From DATMFV01 sp035555975 (GTDB taxonomy: Bacteria; Verrucomicrobiota; Verrucomicrobiia; Chthoniobacterales; Chthoniobacteraceae): a DNA stretch of 64,000 nt. Each line of letters opens with the position of its first letter. Within the stretch, counting starts at the first letter, position 1. The position numbers were made by a program, and so were the translations under genes. The stretch lies in the NCBI GenBank assembly GCA_035555975.1, contig DATMFV010000134.1, forward strand, positions 8,304 through 72,303, written 5' to 3'. The notes below the pieces were generated by a model that saw nothing but the letters and a program-made list of their open reading frames with translations, was not told the origin of the DNA and ran no database searches. Below, piece after piece: positions 54,241 to 60,656 of the stretch.

Positions 54241-54755
54241 ATGAAATATCCAACCAAATCCCTCAAAGATCCTGACAACGTGCTTTTTCGTATTCAGAGA
54301 GGGCTAGTCGGTTATGTTAACTACCTTACCGCATGCGAGATGAAGACTGCCTATAGTGAATATGTTTGTATGAACCCATCCTGAGAATTATGATGAGTTG
54401 CGGATATTCAGTAAGTTGCGAAAGTCCATTCCCGCTAGTTCTCCAATCTAAAAAGAAGACAGGCGACCACAAGAGAATCGATTTCGTGGCCAATAAATCT
54501 AAACTACAGCTTGCGCTAGAAGTCAAATGGGCAAAGAAACAAACGATTAGTGTAAAGACCGACTACGAAAAACTCGTAGCTTTTCGGAAAAAGCATCCTG
54601 ATGCCTACCCTTTTCTATACGTGTTCGGGCAATGGAATCACACCAAGAAGTTAACTTTATCTGGAGGACAGTTTAAGCAGCGCCTAGAACCACTTTACGC
54701 GTATTGGAAGGCAACTCAATATGGTTGTCGCATATATGAACTCAATCTTGAGTAA
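54241..54755 (+). pseudogene. PD-(D/E)XK nuclease-like protein interrupted by a one-base deletion
   Basis: The frame from ATG 54241 (MKYPTKSLKDPDNVLFRIQR) runs to TGA at about 54382. The continuation lies in the neighbouring frame from about 54366 (LYEPILRIMMSCGYSVSCES). The two halves read naturally as one protein of about 171 residues if one T is restored in the run at 54363-54365 (EMKTAYSEYV + LYEPILRIMM). The second half contains DHKRIDFVANKS and LALEVKWAKK, a plausible D...ExK active site of PD-(D/E)XK nucleases. It is a cassette gene between attC site 1 and a truncated attC. Whether it is a true pseudogene or a base-call error cannot be decided here. Confidence 0.65.
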
Positions 54756-54775
54756 CAAAATTCTGCACCCAACGG
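54752..54775 (+). repeat. truncated attC (left half only)
   Basis: GTAACAAAATTC followed by TGCACCCAACGG resembles the left half of attC site 1 (ACAAGGCGCTGCACCCAACGG), but no right half follows. The next gene starts ten bases later. A deletion joining two cassettes would explain it. Confidence 0.5.
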
Positions 54776-54784
54776 ATGTAAGAT

Positions 54785-55393
54785 ATGACTTGGCTCGATG
54801 CAGTTTCAGAAGGCATTAGCCGACTCACGGAGAGGCGGCGCTCCAATCTCTTTACTCGACAGATTATTCTAGACGAAGAGCTTGCGTCAATCACGACGGC
54901 GCTTGGTTCTTCTGGAAAAACTCCAGCACAGACACTAAGCCGTGTTCTTCAAGAATTGAGAGATGCTGGTGAAATTGAATTTCTAGGTGCCGGCGAATAT
55001 CGGCTAATTAGTTCGCGATCGCTCGCGCAATCAACTGAATCGGAATACACTGGTTCATCAGCTCGAATCCCCACTGTCGTAAACCGCATCCAGAGAGATA
55101 CAATGGCTGTTCGCAAGCTCAAAATCAAGTATGGCTATCGGTGCCAACTTTGCGAAGAGAGACTTGAGCTTCGTAGTGGCTTCTATTGCGAGGCCCACCA
55201 TCTCCGGCCACTTGGAAGTCCGCATGGCGGCCCAGATATTGAATCCAATATGATCATCGTATGTCCCAATCATCATACTCTTCTGGATTACGCCGCCATT
55301 CCTCTTTCACGCGATAATTTAAGAATAGACCGCCATGAGATTGGCGAATCACATATAGGATACCACAATCAATTATACAAAAATAATACCTAA
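54785..55393 (+). CDS. HNH endonuclease with N-terminal helix-turn-helix-like domain
   Basis: A 202-residue protein. The N-terminal 75 residues (WLDAVSEGISRLTERRRSNL, AQTLSRVLQELRDAGEIEFL) look like a winged-helix domain, as seen before HNH domains in Dam-replacing-type restriction proteins. The C-terminal HNH nuclease is clear: zinc pair CQLCEERL, catalytic FYCEAHHLRPLGSPHGGPDI, and MIIVCPNHHTLLD. It probably cleaves DNA and could be a restriction or anti-phage enzyme; no methyltransferase is adjacent. Its TAA stop lies inside the left core of attC site 2, a hallmark of cassette genes. Low GC compared with the host. Confidence 0.85.
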   Translation: MTWLDAVSEGISRLTERRRSNLFTRQIILDEELASITTALGSSGKTPAQTLSRVLQELRDAGEIEFLGAGEYRLISSRSLAQSTESEYTGSSARIPTVVNRIQRDTMAVRKLKIKYGYRCQLCEERLELRSGFYCEAHHLRPLGSPHGGPDIESNMIIVCPNHHTLLDYAAIPLSRDNLRIDRHEIGESHIGYHNQLYKNNT

Positions 55394-55515
55394 CAAGGCG
55401 CTGCAGCTAACCCCTAGCAGTTGGTGCGTTGGCCTGAATACGACCGACGGACCTGCTGCTCACGCATTTTCTTGAGTTGGGGGCGTGATCGGGGTAGCTG
55501 AGCTTGGCGTTGGCT
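55388..55515 (+). repeat. attC site 2
   Basis: The left core ACCTAAC (55388-55394) is an exact RYYYAAC match, followed by AAGGCGCTGCAGCTAACCCC. The right part is GGGGTAGCTGAGCTTGGCG, then GTTGGCT at 55509-55515, one base off GTTRRRY. GCAGCTAACCCC and GGGGTAGCTGAGC are nearly complementary, giving the expected extrahelical hairpin. Length is 128 bp. Confidence 0.8.
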
Positions 55516-55521
55516 AAAAAC

Positions 55522-56271
55522 ATGGAACTCCGAAAAAACAAACCCTATACGTATAAAGAGGTCGAGCAGCACTTTCACGGAGGGCAAATTTATCTTCAAA
55601 AGCGAGAAGGTAAAATCGTGACTGGTTGCCTTGTGCGTGAAAAGAACCCATTCGCACCGAGGATAATGGTTGTCGGAACGAAACCTTTAAATATCCAAAG
55701 AGCAGATGAATTTTGTGAGCAAAAGCCGACGATCCCAATATTCATTAAAGAAAAAGTGAATATATGGTTCTACGTTGGAATGTATGCAATTGAAAACGTC
55801 GAATATGATTCGGAAGTCCTGAAACAATCCGAGAAATTATACGGAGAGACGCTGAATAGAATTATTTATCTATCGGAAGTAGGTCAAAACGACGTCTACG
55901 AAGACAGTGATTTTTCAGTTTCCGGTCACGAAGGGCGAAAGAAACTTGTAACGCATTTGATGCGTGAACGGGACTATGGGTTAGCTCGAAGCAAGAAAGC
56001 ACAAGTCCTTCGGCTGAAAGGAAAGCTAGAATGCGAAGTATGTAGATTTGGGTTTAAGGAATTCTACAAAGACCTTGATAAAGATTATGCAGAGGTTCAC
56101 CATCTAATCCCAATTTCAACCGATGGTACGGAAAGAATTACAAGGCTGGAGGATTTGGCCATTGTTTGCTCAAACTGTCATAGTGCGATTCACAGGATCG
56201 ATCCCATGCCATCAGTTAAAGAACTGAAACAACGAATAGAAAGCCAACAAGGCAGTGGAGCGAACGGCTAA
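55522..56271 (+). CDS. HNH endonuclease family protein
   Basis: A 249-residue cassette protein. The N-terminal and middle parts (YTYKEVEQHFHGGQIYLQKR, GKIVTGCLVREKNPFAPRIM, IPIFIKEKVNIWFYVGMYAI) form an unassigned domain, possibly a modified-base or DNA-recognition module. The C-terminal HNH domain has LECEVCRFGFKEFYKDLDKD, AEVHHLIPISTDGTERITRL and EDLAIVCSNCHSAIHR. It probably acts as a DNA endonuclease; restriction of incoming DNA is a reasonable guess in this cassette context. The ATG at 55522 lies seven bases after the attC site; an upstream TTG at 55504 would start inside it. The stop lies in the next degraded attC. Confidence 0.85.
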   Translation: MELRKNKPYTYKEVEQHFHGGQIYLQKREGKIVTGCLVREKNPFAPRIMVVGTKPLNIQRADEFCEQKPTIPIFIKEKVNIWFYVGMYAIENVEYDSEVLKQSEKLYGETLNRIIYLSEVGQNDVYEDSDFSVSGHEGRKKLVTHLMRERDYGLARSKKAQVLRLKGKLECEVCRFGFKEFYKDLDKDYAEVHHLIPISTDGTERITRLEDLAIVCSNCHSAIHRIDPMPSVKELKQRIESQQGSGANG

Positions 56272-56289
56272 AGCCGTCGCTCGCTTGGA
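56242..56289 (+). repeat. attC site 3, short and degraded on the right
   Basis: AGCCAACAAGGCAGTGGAG begins the left core. GAGCGAACGGCT and AGCCGTCGCTC form a hairpin with one unpaired base, followed by GCTTGGA. The expected GTTRRRY box is missing (AGAATTA instead). The preceding HNH gene ends within the site. Confidence 0.5.
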
Positions 56290-56553
56290 AGAATTATCCT
56301 TTTTGGACGGCGATGTGTTTCAACTTAAATTTCAGATCACGGATATTGGATCCCATGTCGCCGCAAAAAATAGCTGGAAGCGGGCTTGGACGAATAAGCA
56401 TCTACCGGAACTTTCTCGGAAGAAGTCGGAAAAGCTCAAGGAGCTCTCTCAGAAGACCGGTTCTTGTATATTTTCCAGGCTGGGAGTCAGTCAACAATTA
56501 TTGACAAAATCGAGCAAAATAATTATCTTCCCAAATCTGTCAAGATTTGTTGA
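56285..56553 (+). pseudogene. small unknown cassette gene with a probable one-base deletion
   Basis: A frame from TTG 56285 (LEELSFLDGDVFQLKFQITD) reads to WKRAWTNKHLP. The natural continuation then appears in another frame (GTFSEEVGKAQGALSEDRFL, YIFQAGSQSTIIDKIEQNNY), ending at TGA 56551-56553. Restoring one base in the CCGG near 56405 joins them into about 89 residues. Both parts have coding-like composition and no family assignment. The gene ends 14 bp before the next start. This is a low-confidence reconstruction. Confidence 0.35.
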
Positions 56554-56567
56554 TCGACCTCTTTCCC

Positions 56568-57284
56568 ATGAATAAAAGACTATCCATCGGACTTTGGAAC
56601 GTAGAGTGGGCGTCTCGCGCTTCTGCGCGCGGCTCATTCTTCACTAAGCGTCTTGGCGAGCTATCCAGCCATGTTATCTGTATCACCGAGGGTTATGCAG
56701 ATATCTTGCCCGATGGCGGGCACGTCATCACTTCCGACGCCGACTACGGATATCGAATTATGCCGAGACGCCGTAAGGTTCTCCTGTGGAGCCGTAATCC
56801 GTGGCGAGACGTGGACACGCTCGGCTCGCCACTTCTGCCGCCTGGCCGATTTGTGGCTGGCACCACCGATACGCCATGCGGTGCGATTCATTTTGTTGGT
56901 GTCTGCATTCCGTGGCGCGATGCTCATGTCCGCAGCGGCCATCGCAATCGCCGACCGTGGGACGACCATTTGACCTACTTGAGACATCTTCCTCCGTTGC
57001 TCCAATCCGACCGCTCCATGCCGACCGTGCTGTTCGGCGACTTCAACCAACGCATCCCGCGCACACGCCAGCCTGAACACGTCTTTTCCGCACTTGCCAC
57101 TGTGCTGTCTCCCGAGTTTCGGCTTGCCACCGCAGGCACCATCGCCAACGCGCCCGATCTCTCCATTGACCATCTGGCAATCCGTGGCACACTCGAACCC
57201 GTACAGACCGATTTCCTCAGTCATCACGACTCGAACGGCACTCAGATGAGTGACCATTTCGGTCTGCACATCTTACTCCAATGA
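56568..57284 (+). CDS. endonuclease/exonuclease/phosphatase (EEP) family protein
   Basis: A 238-residue DNase I-like phosphodiesterase. Motifs in order are RLSIGLWNVEW (Asn near the start), HVICITEGYADIL (metal Glu), HFVGVCIPWRDAHVRSGHRN, MPTVLFGDFNQRIPRTRQPE (GDFN), and the C-terminal DLSIDHLAIRG and QMSDHFGLHILL (SDH), so all catalytic elements are present. It may hydrolyse DNA, nucleotides or phospholipid headgroups; in a nuclease-rich array DNA is likely. Composition is less AT-rich than the other cassette genes. It ends ten bases before attC site 4. The ATG at 56568 is the first good start. Confidence 0.85.
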   Translation: MNKRLSIGLWNVEWASRASARGSFFTKRLGELSSHVICITEGYADILPDGGHVITSDADYGYRIMPRRRKVLLWSRNPWRDVDTLGSPLLPPGRFVAGTTDTPCGAIHFVGVCIPWRDAHVRSGHRNRRPWDDHLTYLRHLPPLLQSDRSMPTVLFGDFNQRIPRTRQPEHVFSALATVLSPEFRLATAGTIANAPDLSIDHLAIRGTLEPVQTDFLSHHDSNGTQMSDHFGLHILLQ

Positions 57285-57294
57285 ACCTGAAAAG

Positions 57295-57349
57295 GCCGAA
57301 CAAGGCGTTGCACCTAACGCCTACCCGTGGGTGAGCTTGGACGTTCGGG
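57295..57349 (+). repeat. attC site 4 (compact)
   Basis: The left core GCCGAAC (57295-57301) pairs with the right core GTTCGGG (57343-57349) except at one position. Between them are AAGGCGTTGCACCTAACGCC and GGGTGAGCTTGGAC, with a CTACCC-GT-GGGTGAG hairpin. The total of 55 bp is in the range of short attC sites. A transposase fragment begins at or immediately after the right core. Confidence 0.75.
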
Positions 57350-57495
57350 AAACCGCAGCCGGGTTTCTGACTGTCGGGTTGTGGCCAAACGGCTTGACTT
57401 TCGGCGGTATCAGGCATGGAAAAGTTTGTCCCGTCGACGCCTTTGACCATCCGCTTGCCTTTCTTGACCGGGTGAAGCATCCGCCCAGGCAATAA
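57347..57495 (-). pseudogene. IS4-type transposase fragment
   Basis: On the minus strand this stretch encodes LHPVKKGKRMVKGVDGTNFS and MPDTAESQAVWPQPDSQKPG, then CGFP. It matches the region around the first catalytic Asp (DGTxxSMPDT) of IS4-type DDE transposases. Only about 48 codons survive. The fragment is bounded on the right by a MITE and on the left by the right core of attC site 4. It is non-functional and shows that a larger IS once lay here. Confidence 0.7.
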
Positions 57496-57655
57496 GGAAT
57501 CGCTGATTAAATGAAGCCGGTCGAAAACGCAGGCAGTTTTGATGTATTTTTGGTTCGATTTCCGCAGCCTGTCCGAAGACGGGTGAGGACAAATCGAGCC
57601 AAAAAGACGCAAAAATGACCAGTTTGCGTCCGAGCTTGCTTTAATCAGCGGTTCC
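57496..57655. mobile_element. 160-bp MITE with terminal inverted repeats and ATAA target duplication
   Basis: The left end GGAATCGCTGATTAAA (57496-57511) and the right end TTTAATCAGCGGTTCC (57640-57655) are inverted repeats with one mismatch in 16. The 4-bp sequence ATAA flanks both sides (57492-57495 and 57656-57659), a direct target duplication. Inside, TTTTTGGTTCGATTT (57547-57561) and AAATCGAGCCAAAAA (57591-57605) form a second nested inverted repeat. There is no coding capacity. The pattern suits a non-autonomous IS5-like element. It inserted into, or next to, the transposase remnant. Confidence 0.75.
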
Positions 57656-57766
57656 ATAACTCGCCAAATACTCCGTAAAGGTCTTCCATCGAATTAAAGC
57701 GACGAATCGACGACCGAAAAGTATAGAATCCATTCCGGAAGTGTTGACTTTTTGACAACGCGCCTC

Positions 57767-59131
57767 ATGCTTCCTCCAGAGATGACCCGGCGGCCCAAAC
57801 TTCTCATCATCGACGATATTCCTGAATTCCATCAGGAGATGCGGGCGATGCTTTCGGGGGAGTTTCAGGTCGTCTCCCTACTCAACCCGCTCGACGCGCT
57901 GAAAGAGGCCGAATCGGCTTCGCTGATCATCACCACGCTGGTGATGAAGGAGCTGGACGGGTTCGGGGTGATCCGGCGGCTGCGGGGCGCCGGAATTGTC
58001 GCGCCGATCGTGCTGGTGACCGGTTACGGCGACCGCAAAACCGCTGCCGAGGCGTTCCGGCTCGGGGCCGACCAGTACCTGCCCAAACCGCTCCGCCCCG
58101 ACGCGTTTCGCAGCGAACTGCAACAGGTGCTGGAGAGCCACCGCTCCCCGGCGGGGCCGCACGCCCCGGGGGCCGCCGCCGGGAAACCGACTGCTTTCCT
58201 GACCGGCGACCCGGCCACGCTGGCGCTGCTGCGGCTCGTGCGGCGGGTGGCCCGCTCGTGGTCGCGCGTGCTGATCACCGGCGAGACCGGCACCGGCAAG
58301 GAATGGATCGCCACCCAGCTTCACGAACAAAGCCCGCGCCGGAAAGCGCCGCTGGTGACGGTCAACTGCGCCGCGATCCCGCCCGAACTGCTCGAAAGCG
58401 AGCTTTTCGGCCATGAACAGGGGGCGTTTACCGGGGCGGTCCGCCGCCGGATCGGGAAATTCGAGGAAGCCGGGGAAGGGACCCTCTTTCTCGACGAAAT
58501 CGCGGAACTGAGCCTGCCGGTGCAATCGAAGCTGCTGCGGGTCTTGCAGGGGGGCGATTTCCAGCGGGTCGGGGGAACGGAAACGCTCCGGTTCCAGGCG
58601 CGCCTGGTCGCAGCGACCCACCGCGACCTGCGCCACGAAGTCGCCCAGGGCCGCCTGCGTGAAGACCTTTTTTTCCGGCTCAACGTCGTCCACCTCCGCA
58701 TCCCGCCGCTGCGGCATCGGCAGGGCGACATCGACCTCCTCACCGCCCATTTTCTGGAACGCTTCGGCGGCGGGATCACCCTGAGCGGGCCGGTGCGCGA
58801 ATGGATGGAGAGCCACCCGTGGCCCGGCAATGTCCGCGAGCTGGAGCACTTTGTGGAACGGCTCTGCGTGCTCCACCCGGGCGAAACGATCACGCTCGAA
58901 CACCTCGCCCAGCAGCAGGAACTCCCGACCGCATGGTTCGCGCTGGCCCACGACGACCCTTCCGCGCTCCCCTACGCCGAAGCGCTCGAAACCTTCCGGA
59001 AAAACTACTTTGAAGGGTTGCTCGCGCGAACCCAGGGCCATCTCAGCCAGGCCGCCCGGCTTGCCGGGATGGACCGCAGCCAGTTTCACCGCACGGTGGT
59101 CCGGCTCGGCCTTCATTCGAAGAACCGGTAG
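57767..59131 (+). CDS. NtrC-family sigma-54 activator with atypical receiver domain
   Basis: A 454-residue regulator with three domains. The receiver (residues 11-120) keeps the acidic pair in LLIIDDIPEF, Thr in LVTGYG and Lys in YLPKPL, but the phospho-acceptor Asp is replaced by Thr57 (LIITTLVMKELDGFG). The AAA+ domain is complete: Walker A GETGTGKEWIATQLHEQ, the sigma-54 loop HEQGAFTGAVRRR, Walker B GTLFLDEIAELSLPVQSKLL, and arginine-finger region FFRLNVVHLRIPPLR. A Fis-type helix-turn-helix ends it (LSQAARLAGMDRSQFHRTVV). It should open sigma-54 promoters, with activity not set by normal phosphorylation. The start is ATG 57767; ATG 57782 is possible. No kinase is adjacent. Confidence 0.93.
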   Translation: MLPPEMTRRPKLLIIDDIPEFHQEMRAMLSGEFQVVSLLNPLDALKEAESASLIITTLVMKELDGFGVIRRLRGAGIVAPIVLVTGYGDRKTAAEAFRLGADQYLPKPLRPDAFRSELQQVLESHRSPAGPHAPGAAAGKPTAFLTGDPATLALLRLVRRVARSWSRVLITGETGTGKEWIATQLHEQSPRRKAPLVTVNCAAIPPELLESELFGHEQGAFTGAVRRRIGKFEEAGEGTLFLDEIAELSLPVQSKLLRVLQGGDFQRVGGTETLRFQARLVAATHRDLRHEVAQGRLREDLFFRLNVVHLRIPPLRHRQGDIDLLTAHFLERFGGGITLSGPVREWMESHPWPGNVRELEHFVERLCVLHPGETITLEHLAQQQELPTAWFALAHDDPSALPYAEALETFRKNYFEGLLARTQGHLSQAARLAGMDRSQFHRTVVRLGLHSKNR

Positions 59132-59146
59132 GCAAACGGTCGACAT

Positions 59147-59175
59147 TGTGGATTTTTAGTCCACAGTTTTCCCTC
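59147..59175 (+). terminator. weak hairpin after the NtrC-type gene
   Basis: TGTGGA (59147-59152) pairs with TCCACA (59160-59165) around a T-rich loop, followed by four T residues and a pyrimidine stretch. It may terminate the activator transcript. The stem is only 6 bp, so confidence is low. Confidence 0.3.
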
Positions 59176-59295
59176 TCTTCACCTGCCTCGTCTCCGCCGG
59201 AAAACCGATCCCGCCTCTTTTTTCCCCGGGGGCCGGAGGAAAAAACGATCCCGCTCCACCAATCTGGCACACCCGGTGCTAAAGGCGCTCCCATC

Positions 59296-60306
59296 ATGAC
59301 ACCGATCTCTCTTTCCACACCGTACCTCCTCTTTATTGGCGATGTCGCCGAACCGATTGCGGCCAAGACCTCCAACGGCATTGCCCGCTGGCGGCCCGAC
59401 TGGTGCATCGGCCAGTACCGTTACCCCGGCTGCCCGGTCGATCTCGGCCTGGCCGACCTCTCGCTCCAGGAGGCGTGGGATCGCGGGGCGCGCACGCTGG
59501 TGCTCGGGGTGGCCAACCGCGGCGGCATCATGGCTCCCCAATGGCGCAAGACCCTCGCCGAAGCGCTCGAGATCGGCTACGACCTCGCCAGCGGCCTGCA
59601 TGCCCGGCTCAACGACGACCCGCAGCTCTCGGCGCGCGCGAAGGAACTCGGCCGCAGGCTGATCGACGTCCGCTACCTCACCTTCGACTGCCCGGTCGCC
59701 ACCGGCGATCCCCGTTCCGGCAGGCGGCTTCTCACCGTCGGCACCGACTGCTCGGTCGGCAAGATGTTCACCACGCTGGCGATCCACCGCGAGATGGTTG
59801 CCCGGAAAGTCGCCGCCGATTTTGTCGCCACGGGCCAGACGGGGATCTTCATCTCCGGCTGCGGCGTCTCCATCGACGCGCTGATCTCCGACTTCATCAG
59901 CGGAGCGGTCGAAGTGATCGCCCCCGCGCATCCCGACCCCGAACACTGGTACCTCATCGAAGGGCAGGGTTCGCTCTTCCACCCGTCGTACGCCGGGGTG
60001 ACGCTCGGGCTGGTCCATGGAGCGCAGGCCGAAGCGCTCGTCCTCTGCCATGACCTCTCGCGCGAACACCTGCGCCACCTCCCCCGCTTCCCGCAGCCGA
60101 CGCTGGAGGCGGCCATCGCCCGGTACGAGGAAGCCGCCCGCCTGACCGCCCCCGCCAGCCGGGTTGTTGGACTCTCCGTCAACACCTCCTCCCTTGAAGA
60201 AACGGCGGCGAAGGCGTACCTGCGGGAAGTCGAAGACCGGCTGCAACTCCCTGCCACCGATGCGTACCGCTTCGGGGCCGCGCCGCTGGTCGATGCCGTT
60301 CTTTAA
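59296..60306 (+). CDS. dgcN: DgcN-like (DUF1611) D-glutamate N-acetyltransferase
   Basis: A 336-residue DUF1611/DgcN-family protein. It has YLLFIGDVAEPIAAKTSNGI, WCIGQYRYPGCPVDLGLADL, a P-loop-like RRLLTVGTDCSVGKMFTTLA, FVATGQTGIFISGCGVSIDA and FHPSYAGVTLGLVHGAQAEA. Characterised homologues acetylate D-glutamate, and the partner racemase DgcA then converts N-acetyl-D-glutamate to the L form. Here the DgcA-like gene follows 350 bp downstream on the same strand, which supports the assignment. The ATG at 59296 is chosen because the conserved domain starts immediately; upstream codons look non-coding. Use of D-glutamate from peptidoglycan is the likely role. Confidence 0.85.
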   Translation: MTPISLSTPYLLFIGDVAEPIAAKTSNGIARWRPDWCIGQYRYPGCPVDLGLADLSLQEAWDRGARTLVLGVANRGGIMAPQWRKTLAEALEIGYDLASGLHARLNDDPQLSARAKELGRRLIDVRYLTFDCPVATGDPRSGRRLLTVGTDCSVGKMFTTLAIHREMVARKVAADFVATGQTGIFISGCGVSIDALISDFISGAVEVIAPAHPDPEHWYLIEGQGSLFHPSYAGVTLGLVHGAQAEALVLCHDLSREHLRHLPRFPQPTLEAAIARYEEAARLTAPASRVVGLSVNTSSLEETAAKAYLREVEDRLQLPATDAYRFGAAPLVDAVL

Positions 60307-60311
60307 AAAAA

Positions 60312-60519
60312 GGCCCAACGGGCCGACCATCCCTCAGCCCAGAGCAACGCCCTGGGTAGGTAGGTTTCACCCAATGACGCGGTCTGAAGGACCGCGATAT
60401 GCCGCCATGGTCATGATCTCCCAAGGTTCGTATCACACCCCGTTGGGGCGTAGGACATTTGCATGACCGATGACCCAGCCCGTTGGGCTGGGCTGAGGAA
60501 TTTTGGGCCTTTGGCCCAA
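60312..60519. repeat. array of six consecutive hairpins in the dgcN-dgcA gap
   Basis: Six short perfect or near-perfect inverted repeats follow each other: GGCCC-AAC-GGGCC (60312-60324), CCCAG...CTGGG (60338-60356), GCGGTC-TGAAG-GACCGC (60379-60395), CCCC-GTT-GGGG (60438-60448), CAGCCC-GTT-GGGCTG (60476-60490) and TTGGGCC-TTT-GGCCCAA (60503-60519). The 350-bp gap 60307-60656 holds no supported gene. The layout recalls dispersed intergenic repeats of Verrucomicrobiota and Planctomycetota. It could be a non-coding RNA, a repeat mobile element or a terminator cluster. Confidence 0.6.
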
Positions 60520-60656
60520 GGTTTTGATCACCGCCTGATAGCCGCATCGTCAAAGTAACGGTTTCACGGGGATGAAAGATCAATGTTTGAGCCAAAAAGA
60601 CGTTTTTCGCCCCGCGAACGCGCTTACCTTAACATCCAACCGCAAGATAAAAAAAC

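Larger units (their letters stand above)
53221..57349 (+). mobile_element. attC cassette array without integrase in view (CALIN-like)
   Basis: This segment is visibly AT-richer than both flanks. It consists of forward-oriented genes each followed by sequence with the layout of integron attC sites: an AACAAGGCG-type left core (R''/L'') and a GAGCTTGGACGTT-type right core (L'/R'). Two complete sites (54113-54223 and 55388-55515), one short site (57295-57349), and two degraded sites (54752-54775 and 56242-56289) are listed separately. All genes and sites share the same orientation, as expected of inserted gene cassettes. No integron integrase gene lies in the window; it may be elsewhere in the genome or lost. 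Confidence 0.75.

Noticed and set aside
56313..56504. 63-codon frame in the cassette region
   Set aside because: Very Arg/Ser-rich and overlapping a better two-part reconstruction in other frames; no support for coding.
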